Below, piece by piece: positions 32,593-43,856 of a stretch of 64,000 nt of DNA (position 1 is its first letter; every line of letters begins with the position of its first letter). The stretch is from positions 1,178,001 through 1,242,000 of the forward strand of contig CM074705.1 of the NCBI GenBank assembly GCA_037367355.1, read 5' to 3'. The stretch comes from Neoscytalidium dimidiatum (taxonomy: Eukaryota > Ascomycota > Dothideomycetes > Botryosphaeriales > Botryosphaeriaceae). Position numbers and translations under genes: made by a program. The notes beneath the pieces were generated by a model that saw only the letters and a program-made list of their open reading frames with translations, had not been told where the DNA came from and ran no database searches.

Positions 32593-35349
32593 ATGGAATA
32601 CCAGGGCGCTCCGGCGCCGCATCAGAAGAAGAAGCGTGCCTATGCCGCGCAGGCCTACGACTTCGGCGCGAATGCTGCTGGCGCTGGTGCTGCTGCGCCG
32701 CCGCCCTTGGGCGCGCCGCAGGTTGACCCGTTGGCAGGTCAATTCGGCCAGATGAACCTGGGCGGCCAGCCTCAGCAGCCCATGATGCAGCAGCCCATGC
32801 AGCCTGTGCAGCCTATGCAGCAGATGCCACCCCAGATGCCGCCCCAGCAATCCCAGCTGAACCAGCTTGTCACCACCGATCTTATGAGCGCTCCCTTCAA
32901 TGTCTACGAGCTTGACCAGCCCCCGCCACCGATCAATCTTCCCCCAAACGTCAGTCGCCGCCCCAGCCGGACAGGGAAATGCGCACTGCTGACATCTTCT
33001 TAGACTAGCGTCACGCCCTCTGAATTCGCCAATTGCCCTCCAAAGTACGTTCGGTCGACCTTGAACTCCATCCCGACCACCCACTCGCTGCTGAAGAAGT
33101 CCCGCCTGCCTCTCGCCCTGGTCATCCAACCGTACACTTCCCTGCACGATGCCGAGGATCCTGTGCCCGTCGTTCCAGACCAGGTCATCTCGAGATGTCG
33201 GAGGTGCCGCTCGTACATCAACCCGTTTGCAACTTTCCTTGACCACGGCCACCGTTGGCGCTGCAATATGTGTAACCTGACCAACGATGTTCCTCAGGCA
33301 TTCGATTGGGACGCGGCGACACAGCAAAGTGTGGACAGGTGGCAGAGACCTGAATTGAACTATTCGGTCGTGGAATTCGTGGCTCCTCAAGAGTACATGG
33401 TCCGGCCTCCCCAGCCGCTGGTCTACCTTTTCCTGTTCGACGTCAGTTATGCCGCTGTTACCAACGGTCTGTTGGCAACGGCCGCAAGGTGCATTTTGGA
33501 GAGTTTGGACAGGATCCCGAATGCGGACAGGAGGACGAGGCTCGGTTTCATGGCCGTTGATTCGAGCCTACACTACTTCTCCATCCCGCGCGATGGAAGT
33601 GAGAACAGCGACCCTAGGATGCTGGTTGTTAGCGATCTCGACGAGCCTTTCCTTCCCACTCCTGAGGACTTGCTGGTAAACCTCGCAGAAAGCCGGGCCA
33701 ACATTGAGACTTTTCTTGGCAAGCTCCAGTCCATGTTCCAAGATACCCAGAACGGCGGCTCGGCCATGGGTTCGGCTTTACGCGCTGGTCACAAGCTCAT
33801 TTCGCCTGTCGGCGGAAAGATCACGGTTCTCAGCGCCTCTCTACCGAACATCGGATATGGCAAGCTTGATATGCGCGAAGATAAGAAGGTTCTCGGCACC
33901 AGCAGTGAAGGAAAACTTCTACAAACCGCCAACAGTTTCTACAAGTCCTTTGCGGTGGAATGTTCAAAGAACCAGGTTTCGATTGACATGTTCCTTTTCT
34001 CTTCTCAGTACCAAGACGTTGCCACCCTCTCGAACCTGCCCAGATATACCGGAGGCCAGACTTGGTTTTACCCTGGATGGAATGCCGCACGGAGTGAGGA
34101 CGCTATCAAGTTCGCCCGCGAGTTCAGCGACTATCTTTCATCTGAAATTGGGTTGGAGGCTGTCTTGCGCGTGCGTGCAACGACGGGCTTGCGCATGAGC
34201 ACGTTTTACGGCAATTTCTTCAACCGGAGCTCCGATCTCTGTGCATTCCCTGCCTTCCCTCGTGACCAAGCCTACGTTGTGGAGGTTGCCATTGATGAGA
34301 CTCTGACAAAGCCGTTCGTCTGTATGCAAACCGCTGTTCTTCACACGACTTGCAACGGTGAGCGGAGGATAAGAGTCCTGACCCTGGCGATACCAACCAC
34401 CGACAACCTGGCCAGTGTCTACTCCTCGGCGGATGCACAGGCTATTACTGCCTACTTCAGCCACAAGGCTGTTGAAAGGGCTTTGGGGAGTGGGCTGGAT
34501 GCCGCCAGAGATGCTCTCCAGAGCAAAATCATTGAAATCCTGCAGACATACAAGAAAGAATTGGCGGGAGGTAACATTGGCGGTGGTCTCCAATTGCCCG
34601 CCAACCTTCGTGCATTACCGGTCCTTTTCTTGGGCCTCATCAAGAACGTAAGGTTACCTTGACTTGATCACGTGGGAAAGCGGTTTGGGTACTGATAGAC
34701 AGCAACAGGTCGGCCTCCGGAGATCAGCGCAAATACCATCCGATCTGCGTGCTGCAGCTCTTTGTTTGCTCTCAACGCTGCCGCTCCCCCTAATGATTCA
34801 GTACATCTACCCGCGCTTTTACTCGCTTCATGACATGCCCGATGACGCTGGCGTTCCTCACCCCGAGACGGGCGAGATCCTTCTCCCGCCTCCGCTGAAT
34901 CTGTCATCGGAGAGGATTGTGCCGTACGGGCTATATCTCATCGACGACGGAGTCAATCAGTTCCTGTGGATAGGACGCGACGCGGTATCGCAGTTGCTTA
35001 TCGACGTGTTTGGCGTGGACGACAAGAACGCCATCAAGCAGGGCAAGTCCAGCATGCCGATTCTGGACAACGAGATGAATGAGCGGGTCAGAGCAGTGAT
35101 CGATAAGAGCAAAGACCACAGGATGAAGGGGGTGGGTAGCATTACGGTGCCGACGTTGTACATTATCAGGGAAGACGGCGACCCGAGCCTGAAGCTGTGG
35201 GCGCAGACGCTGCTTGTGGAGGATCGGGCGGACCAAGGTGTCAGCTTGCAGCAATGGCTGGGCATGCTGAGGGAGAAGGTGAGTCCTCCGCCGCCCCCTT
35301 TAATCCTCTCGACATGGCCGGACTAATGTTTTGGCAGGTGGTGCAATAG
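32593..35349 (+). CDS. SEC24: SEC24, COPII coat cargo-binding subunit
   Basis: Binds cargo and, with Sec23, forms the inner COPII coat at ER exit sites. Exons 32593-32949, 33004-34647, 34709-35278 and 35338-35349 give 860 aa. The N-terminus is Gln/Pro/Met-rich and disordered. The zinc finger uses Cys184, Cys187, Cys206 and Cys209 (CRRC...CNMC). The trunk domain follows ([15 protein letters not shown]), then beta-sandwich, helical ([14 protein letters not shown]) and gelsolin-like ([15 protein letters not shown]) domains, in family order. The last exon is only 12 nt (VVQ, stop). It is supported by a CTAAT branch and GGCAG acceptor, but if intron 3 is kept the frame ends 16 codons later with a Pro-rich tail. 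Start has a good ACCATGG context. Identity is very secure; the C-terminus is less so. Confidence 0.94.
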
Positions 35350-35600
35350 AGCAGGTAATGCAGGATAGGGAAAAAAAAAAGGAGCGAAGGCGTGGGAGAA
35401 GGGGGCGCATCCGGCGCGGGGCGGTGAGCAGCGACCCTGTTCCTTTTCACGTAGCACAGCGTTGTTCAAAACTTCAAATAAATGCCCTTGACGAGTCTCC
35501 TTGCGGCGCTCTGGCAGCGAGTGTCTTTTCTCGAAACATGCAGTCGGCCGCGGGGGCGCGGGGAAGGGGGGCGAAGCGCGGGCGCGTTGCGGGGATGGTT

Positions 35601-35626
35601 GGGATTTTGGGATTTTGGGATTTTGG
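35601..35626. repeat. GGGATTTT tandem repeat
   Basis: Three consecutive copies of GGGATTTT plus a partial one, shortly after the SEC24 stop. Confidence 0.9.
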
Positions 35627-36009
35627 AGCGGGCTGGGGTGGGTGCTGGCGGGCAGTCAACAAGGTGTTGGATGGACAGAAGTGCGGTTGCGACAAGCAGC
35701 GACGGTCAGCAGGCCGGGCCGCGGGCGAGTCAGTGAGGGCGGACGGGTGGGATTGCGCGGGCGGGATCTTTATGAAGATCGAGTCGGTTGGTCGCGTATC
35801 GCAAGCTGTTCGCTAAGGCTAGGCACAGAGGGCGCCCTTGCATATCTGTTCCTGTCTCTCACTTTAGGGCACTTTAGGGTTGCGTCTCAAGGTACGCGGC
35901 GCTTGGTCAGGCGGCCAATGAGGCCGGAGGGGACGGCGGCGATGCTGCGGCGGCCTCTCACCGTGTTTCTCGCAGCAGCGTCCCCACCGGCGCTCGGCCT
36001 GCCGCCGCG

Positions 36010-36045
36010 CCCTGCCCTGCCCTGCCCTGCCCTGCTCTGCCCTGC
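36010..36045. repeat. CCTGC pentamer repeat
   Basis: About seven copies of CCTGC with one variant (TCTGC). Confidence 0.9.
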
Positions 36046-36321
36046 AACGCCCGTGGGCACCCGCCCGGCGCGCGCTGCTCGAGTGGCTGCAGGGCGCTGA
36101 CGGGGTTTCACATGCCAGCAGACGTCGCAGCTAGACGAGTCGAGGCGTGCGGCGTGCGTCGTCGCGGCGCTCGCATCAGCGTCGCGCGTGTCGCCGCCGT
36201 GCTGCTCGCCGCCGTCGCCGTCGATGTCGATGTCGATGCTGCTGTCGCTGTTGCTATCGCTATCGCCGCCGGCGCTGGCGCGGGCGGGCGTGCGGGCGGT
36301 GCTGCGAGAGCTGGGCGCTAT

Positions 36322-36455
36322 GAGCTGCGAGCTGTGAGCTGCGAGCCGGGTGCTGGATGCTTGGGTGCTGGATGCTGGGTGCTGGGTGCTGGGTGCTGGA
36401 TGCTGGGAGCCGGGAGCTGGGCGCGGGCGCGGGCGCTGGCGCTGGCGCTGGGAGC
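36322..36455. repeat. TGCTGG(G/A) minisatellite
   Basis: An irregular array that changes from GAGCTGC/GAGCTGT units, through GGTGCTGGAT and GGTGCTGGG units, to GGGCGC and GGCGCT units. G-rich on the plus strand, with repeated GGG spacing that could support G-quadruplexes. Confidence 0.85.
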
Positions 36456-37400
36456 GGGTGCGGAGGGGCGTGAGTGCTGGCCATTGAGGCTCGCGGGCGG
36501 TGGTGGAGGGCGCGCTGGGTGGCTGCAAGGTTCATGCTAAAGTGGGCATTTCTCAGCAACAGGCCGCTCCCAGTCCGGCGCGGCGCTGAGTACGAGCGGC
36601 GGTGCCTTTCTGCCCTTGGACAGGCTGCTGGATCGCCGCTAGGCTGCTCGTGCTAGGAGTAAGAACAGCGCCCCAACCAGCCCCTCTCAGCGACAGACGT
36701 AACTAGCCCCCTCGCTGCATGCATGGTCGAATGGCTGACTAGTCCGACGCGCAGCCTGCGTGCGATACTCCAGCCCTCGCCCTGGCCTGACAGCTGCTGC
36801 TTTGCCGCCTGCTTGCCTGCCTTCTGATCTCATCACCACCTCTCCACCCACGGCCCAAGCGCTCCCTCCGCGCCCGCTGCCCGCCAGACACAGAGCCGCA
36901 TCGCAGCCCGGCCAGCCTGCCCGTGCGCACGCCTCCCGATCGTCCTCTGGTGGCGGGGATCTTTTCCAGCGCTGCGATAAGGCGTCACAACCCCCGCCGC
37001 GCCTTCGCACATGCCATGATACACGCCTGAGAGAGCGACTCCAGCCTCGACATCGACGCAACCTCCACCACCGCGCTGCTCCGCGCGTGCTACGCCAGCC
37101 CGGATGCCGATGCGACCAGCGCCTGTACCGACCAGCGCCCGCTCTTGCATCCGCACCACTCTCGCACAACCCCAAGTCCTCCTCTCCGCGCCGTCTCGTG
37201 GCCCACGCCGCTCCTGCAAGCGCTTCCCGAACACACTACACATTTCCGGCCGCCTGGCCTTCGGGCGGTGATCGCACGCAGAGTGCTCGTGTCACCGAAG
37301 GAAGCAGGTAAGACTTGGCGTTTCACCGTCAGCTCCCAGCTCCCGGCCGCAGTACACGGTAATAATAGCCTCGCTCCCCGCAGCCATTATCGACCTGACG

Positions 37401-39728
37401 ATGTCTGGCTTTCGCGCCGTCAACACCACCTTGACCGTCCCGGAGCCGCCACCCGGCCACTCGGGTGAGGAGACGACCCCCACCACCCCGCGCCCGACCA
37501 AGCTCTTCGGCGCCGACCAGCACCTGCACCACCACCAGCAGGACCAGCGTCACGTCGACGAGCAGTCGGCAAAGACTCCCACCCGGGACAGCTTTGGCGG
37601 ATTGGCCGGACAGCGTCCGCTGCCCTCAGACCCCGCCGGTGCCGCTCAGGAATCCAAGAAGCAGCAGCGCAACAGCACCCTGCGCCGCGGCAACTCGGAA
37701 AACTCCACCCGCTCTGCCGACAACAAGGATGTGGTGATGGACGACGAGGACGGCCACGCCGCCTCCGAGAACGAGAGCGTCAACAGTGACAACAGGCCAG
37801 CGAAGAAGAAGAAGGGCCAACGCTTTTTCTGTACTGACTTTCCTCCCTGCCAGCTGAGTTTTACCAGGAGCGAACATCTGGCAAGGCACATCAGGTTCGT
37901 CGCACCCGTATCACCCTCAGCTGCGCAATACTGACAGAGATGTAGGAAACATACCGGCGAGCGACCCTTCCAGTGTCACTGCAACCGTAGGTTCTCACGG
38001 CTGGACAATCTTCGTCAGCATGCCCAGACCGTCCACGTAAACGAGGACATCCCCGGGGATTCCTTGGCGGCAACCGGCACAAGATTCCAGCGACAGATTC
38101 GGACAGACCGTGTCCGCCCGCCCAACGGCCGCTCTCGCGCCTCGACCATCAGCAGCGGTGGTGCTCACAGCAGAGGTCACAGCCGGAACCTCTCGGCTTC
38201 GAGTATTGCTTCGACCAGTTCTAATACCAGCGACCGAGACGATGCGCGACGGCGGCCCGCCCCGCTAGCCATGGCTGGCGACGGAGCTGCGCGAGCACGG
38301 CTGACGCTAGACACATATAACCCTGGTGGTCAGTATCCCGCTCTCGGCAGCCAGTCACCAAGTGGATTCAGTACGCCAACATCAGCAACGTTTTCACCAG
38401 CAACAGGCAGTCCAGGTCCCCGATACCCGTCCGGCATCGAGTCGCCCGTCACGACCGCTCAAAGGCCCGTTACGTGGGCCGGCCACGTCCCCGGACGTCG
38501 GCTGTCCGTCCCGTCGGGCAGCGGAAACCCGTTCCAGGGGCCGCCCGGTTCGAATTACCCTCCCCCGTACATCAGCCCGTTGACATCTTCCACGCCATCC
38601 AACTATTCCAACACGGGAAGCTTTCTCAACAGCCCCACGGGCTCGACGTTCTCGACAGACTCTCGGCGTGAATCTGTAAGCTCTGATGCTGATTGGAGAA
38701 GGAGGACATGGCACCCGGGAACATACTCTGCCTTGACTCCCAGACCGGCAACCAGCGGTTTAAGCTACTACCAGACTCCAGATGCCCCACAGCCTTCCTT
38801 CTCATCCCAACCGGCTGCCAATCAGCCAGCCTCAAGTCAAGTCACTCGTCTTCCAGGAATAGAGTCGTTCGACCATGCACCGCCACCTCCTTCCCTGACT
38901 ACGCAACGTTCGTCGAGCCCGATGCAAGTTGATCACCCTAACCGACCGGAAGCGATGGAGCCCTCGACGCCAAACGTTCGCGAGCATAGACCTCATCACC
39001 ACCACCACAGCTCCCTCGACTTGTCACTGCAGCGAGGGATTCATAAGCTCGACATTACAAACTCAACGCCGCCCCGCGAGACCACGACTTGGTTCAACTT
39101 TGGAAGCAGTAGAGAACCGAGCCAGTCGCAGAGACCAACAACGGCTCCACACCCGACCTTTTCCGCAAATCGTGCCGCTCCTCCACCTCCACTAACTCAT
39201 ATGAGCCGACCTTCCACGGGAGGCGAGCTGAGCCAAAGTTCTCACGAGCAGACACAGCAGCCAACAACTCCTCGAAAGAACAAACGACAAGCTTGGTACA
39301 TGGGTCCATTGCAACATCCCTCACAACAGCAACAACAGCAACAAGCTCAGCAGCACGCCTACCGAAACCAGAGGACGTCCCCAGAAGATTCGAGCAGCAG
39401 CGAAGGCGTGCCCACACCCTCCACCTCATCTCTTGGAGAATACTACCCCGTTATTGTGCAGAACAATGGAAATGTCGAGGAGCGTCCATCTAGTATGCAC
39501 ATGGAGGATCCAGCGAAATTCACCTTTCCGCAAGCACCGCCGCCTGCCAACGAACGTCCACCCACACACCCAGGATATCACTTTGGGACTCAACCCCCGT
39601 ATGCGCATGGCCAGCCAGCAACGGCTTTTGCAGGTCACCAACAAGGCCCCAATGGGTCGGGCGATATGAGGAGGCTAGAAGCGCTCGTAGCTGTCGCAAC
39701 AGGTGAACGATCGGCCAATGGGGCTTGA
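37401..39728 (+). CDS. C2H2 zinc-finger transcription factor (Usv1/Rsv-like finger pair)
   Basis: Nuclear regulator of 758 aa from exons 37401-37894 and 37946-39728. Two adjacent fingers: Cys144, Cys150, His163, His167, then a TGERPF linker, then Cys175, Cys177, His190, His195. The second finger has only one residue between its cysteines (CHC), an unusual but family-typical spacing. A conserved extension follows ([18 protein letters not shown]). The rest is disordered: Ser/Pro/Gln-rich with a short Gln run near residue 620 and a C-terminal motif [13 protein letters not shown]. An acidic patch (VVMDDEDG) and the NLS-like KKKKGQ precede the fingers. The intron splits the first finger. From memory, this finger pair resembles the fungal Usv1/Rsv stress and carbon-response group; the subgroup is tentative, and targets are unknown. 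Confidence 0.87.
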
Positions 39729-42700
39729 TCTTTCATCAACATCTCACAATACCCTTCGTCTGGGTTCCGGGTACGAAATTTTCTAGTGAACGGCTCTGAC
39801 TCTACGCTCATCCTTGCAAGAACGCTCGCCGAAACTCACGATCCGACATGACGTAACGAAACGTGCCATTTCATGATTCTTTTTTCCCCTCCTATTATGA
39901 GACGACGAAGAAATCCATCATTGGTGCGCAATGTGATACCCATGAGAGAGGATGGCTTTGTCGAATTTCCTTGACGAATTTTTTTTTTTTTGCTGTGTTT
40001 CTCGTGAATTTTTGTGCCGCTTTCGTTTTGTCGACTGCCAGCATGCGTTTCCTATGGCTGCATTTCCTTGTTGCGTTCCCCCTGTTGCAGGGCTGCATCG
40101 AGGTGGCAAGTTTTGTTGTCCACCATTCGCTGGTTTCAGCAAGGGTTTTCATACTGGGTGGATGACTGGGTCCCGGTGGGCTTTGATTACTTTGGGTTAC
40201 TCTGGCTTCTTGATTTTGGTCCTTCCGACATTCGTTTTGGGTCTCCTTTATTGCTCCGCGCTGTTACTTGTTGCTTGCGCATCCTTTTATCCTTTTCTCT
40301 CTGCTTTCCGTTTTGGCTACTTCCAAATTGTTCGTCGTTACAAATCTCCACTTTATCTTGATATTATGCGGCTGTTATTGCTCGCGTTCTTACCATGATG
40401 GCAATTCCTGGGATAGGAGGTTTTAATACCGGCGATTTGGCGGTCAGCGATTTGGATTTCTATAGCCTCTTTCGCTTTCCTTTTCCTCCGGGTTTGGAAT
40501 TCGATTGGAATTTTCTGCTCCAGCGTTCCCATTGAAATCTACTTCGTATACAAATCTTTATAAACACCTTTTCTTTTATTTTTACGTTCTTCGCCGCTAC
40601 TTTACTGTTTTATTCTCCTTGAACATTCTTGACATAGCTTCTTGGTCTATCTGCTTGACAAGCAATGGATGTGAATTTGGATACTTTCGAAAGGAAAAAA
40701 AAAGTTGGGGGTGCAGTGTGATGTGTCAGTTGCGGTATCAAAAGGGTACGTGTCGGGGACATGGCACAAGAGGTGAGGCTCGGATGATGTTGCTGCGGCC
40801 GAGGATGATGACGCTGATGAAGTGATTGTTGTGTCCGTGTGTCTGATCGACGTATGACGCGCCCACACTGTACGAAACGCCAGAGGACCCCTCTCTCTCT
40901 TCCGCATCACATCCTCAAGGCGGCATTTCTCTTGAGGATCCTCGGCTGCGGCCGCCGGCTCTTTTGCGCGGTCGGATGGGGGGTGGGCATGCAGCGTTGT
41001 ATACGTATGTAAGATCGCCACCTCGCCATTCTCGTCAATCAGACGGAGCCTCTTCCTCTCGGACTTCGGGAAAGCCGGTTGCTTGCGGCACTGGAGAGGG
41101 GGGCGGACGTGTGGCGGAGGGGTTCCTGGCCATGTCTCGCGCTTGCACCGTTTGCCCTGCCTCGCAATGCTTACACGCTTCTAGACCTCCCCCGCGTCGT
41201 TCGTCGTCGTGCGTGCCGTTGTGCCTTGTCCTGCACTTCACCACGACGAAGACGACGACGACGAGGAGAAGGTCGGCCCCCCCCTCTCTGCTGCTGGTTG
41301 TGTGCAATGTGTAAACAAACAAAGGAGAGGCGGGCCGGAAAAATTTCTACGAAGATCATGATCGCTGCCTGTCCGTCTTTCATCACATAGTCGGTGAAGG
41401 GTGAAGGGTGATGCGTGCGAAGTGGGTATGTAGGAAGGGACGTGAGACCTGAGAGTTACGGTGGGATTCGCAACGAACCACGCACGCACCGGTCCTTTGT
41501 TTTTTTTTTTTTTCCTCACTGAAAGTGGAGCCGGGCGTCAAGGCTGGAGAGTATGTGCGCGAGCGAGAGAGAGACTCCACACCTATCGACCAACACCATG
41601 ACCTCGTGATACAAAATATTTCCCTCCCCCGGCCCTTATCGCTACGAGCGGCGATGGGAAAAAAAAATAAATGAAAGAGGTTGCGGTCGACCGATCTTGT
41701 GGTGTGTGGCTTAAAAGTGAGGCTGTCGTTTCTTCGGCGCATTTGCGATGTGGGACTGCTGCCAAACCGTTCTCAGTCAAGGATGCAGGAACCCATTGTG
41801 TTGTTCATTCTTAATATTTTTTTTTCCTGCTCACGGGGCGGGCAGCTACGTGGTGCGAGATCCTCGTCCCTTCCTTGACGCAGATCCGCCGTTATTGTGT
41901 GTTTACGTGCAGGCCTGCATGGTGGGGAGGGGAGGGGGAAGGGAGGGCGGTGGGACAGACACAGACGGGATAACGGGGAGGAGGGGCGGCGGCGGCGGCG
42001 GCGGCGGTTTGGCTGATGCTGATGCTGATGCTGCTGCTGCTGTTGCTGCTTGTTGGTTTGCTAGGCGTTTCTGTGGGCGCGAGCGCGCGTCTTCCGGGAA
42101 GAGGGGGGGGGGCATGACAGGTACGATGTTCCTGCTGCTTGCTGCGGGTCAACTCTCGATGCCCGTACGGTCCTAGGCCCCCGCCCCTGCTGGCCATGGC
42201 CGCCGTGGGCGCTTGTCTCACCCTCAACGCGACGAGTCAAGCATCGCGCCGCCACAGCCGAAGCGAAGGCGCAGAGAGGGGAGAGGAGGAAAAAAAAAAA
42301 AAAGGTACCATGGTCACTGCTCGTCGGCCAGCAAATCTACAGTGGCTTGAAAGGAAGAGAATCCCTCCGGCATGAGTTGCCTGATTTCCTGGGATTCTCC
42401 GTCAGGCACACGCTAAGGCAGGACGGTATGTAAGATTCAGGCAGCATGATCCGATGCCCTCTTTTTCGTTTTCTTAGCTGATGCCAAACAGGCCTGACAG
42501 GACAGTCTGAACTGTGGCTGAAAAATCATGGAATCCATGGAAGAGAGACGCGAAGAAAAAAGGAAAGAAAAAAAAGAGGTGAGTTTGCAGTGTCATCCAG
42601 TGAAGGTCTGTGAGCTGGTCATGCGGGCCCATGCGAGCTGCGAGTGCGAGACAAGGCCTGAGCGCTCTTACTGCCGTACGGCGCGGCGCGGCGCGAGGCT

Positions 42701-43856
42701 CAGCGGGGCTCTTCGGACTCGCCTGTTTTTGTCTTTCGCATGGGCCAATTTCCTTCTCATCCCATTGTCTACAACGCTCCCCGATGGCTACACGTATCTA
42801 TCTACGGTGGGCGATGGTCTATGCGTGTCTTTTGACTTTCTCTGGCCCAGCGCGGCGGCCGGTGGGATATCAGTATGACTAGACTAATCTTGGTGAACTA
42901 GCTGAAGGTTACTCTTGCCGGATGGAGCGGGGCAGCTGTTCGGCAAGCCGGTTCACAGCGGAGAGAAAGAGCCAAAGATACAACGGACGGATAGTTAAAA
43001 AAAAAAAAAAAAAGGAAAACAAGTTGAGGAGAGGGAAGACCCGGGTAGCTAGGCTCGCGCGGCTGAGACGTAAAGTCGATGCGCCAGTCATTCGGCAGGC
43101 ACCGTGTGTGGATCGACAGAGCCCGCGGCATGACCTGACTCTCTGCCTGGATGATGCCATGGCCAACAGCCGAGCCGTCATTTTTCTTTTCGCTTGCATG
43201 AACCACATGCTTTGCGCTAACTGATAACTCTATCTTAACTCAACATACGGACGCGGGGACCTCGAGTGGAGGAAGGAGCCGAGGGCGGAAGACGAATGAG
43301 TATGTGCGTGAATTGAGCAGCATGAGGAGACTTTTCGTTTCGTGTCACACCTTTGTTTTTAACTACAGGCTATATATACACTGAACCCAGTGCAGAGAAC
43401 GCGCGTCGTCGTGTTCTCCCATCCGTCTCATCCTGCCTTACCGACCGAGCCTTTTGGCTTCTATAAATGGTGTCGTGAATCACTCACGGCTGGAGGTTGC
43501 ACTCGTATTCAAGAGAGCAACAACATGCAATGTTACAATTACACGGTCCCAGAAATACAATCACATGCTAAGAAAACTAATCACTTTTCTGTGCCTTCCC
43601 CGTATTTTCGACTCCCAGCCTTTCATTGGCCTCTCCCATAAAACGCCAATCCATGCAAAACATCAGTACCCCGGAAATCCTCCACCCTTTCACATGCCTG
43701 CCTGGCAACCCCAGTCGCTTTCTCATCCGAAAACGCGCCCAAGCCAACGATCCAAAAAAAAAAAAAGAAAGTTCCACCCACCAACGCGTCGTGATTGACC
43801 GCTCGTCCTCGTCCACCGACGCTTCATGATCAACCACCTTATCATTCTCCGCCATC
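39729..43856. other. Long convergent spacer, C2H2 gene / UTP20
   Basis: A 4.1 kb interval between two 3' ends, unusually long for convergent genes here. The first 900 bases are T-rich (39870-40660) and may be a long 3' UTR. The rest is peppered with homopolymer runs (A or T near 40697, 41501, 41660, 41817, 42290, 42996 and 43756) and simple repeats at 41985-42050. Open frames on both strands are short, overlapping and unrecognised. A non-coding transcript or a decayed locus would both fit. Confidence 0.5.
41985..42050. repeat. CGG and GCTGAT/GCT simple repeats
   Basis: A CGG run (41985-42007) is followed by three GCTGAT units and several GCT units (42012-42050). Confidence 0.9.

Larger units (their letters stand above)
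35350..37400. other. Repeat-rich spacer and long promoter of the C2H2 gene
   Basis: About 2 kb without a supported gene. It contains GGGATTTT units (35601-35626), CCTGC units (36010-36045) and a TGCTGG minisatellite (36322-36455). The stretch after about 36760 is C-rich and probably transcribed leader for the gene at 37401. Long overlapping open frames in GC-rich repeats (for example 35887-36528 minus) are low-complexity artefacts. Confidence 0.5.

Noticed and set aside
32413..33390. 325-codon minus-strand frame over the SEC24 start
   Set aside because: Antisense shadow of SEC24 exons 1-2; the sense frame has clear family domains, this one has none.
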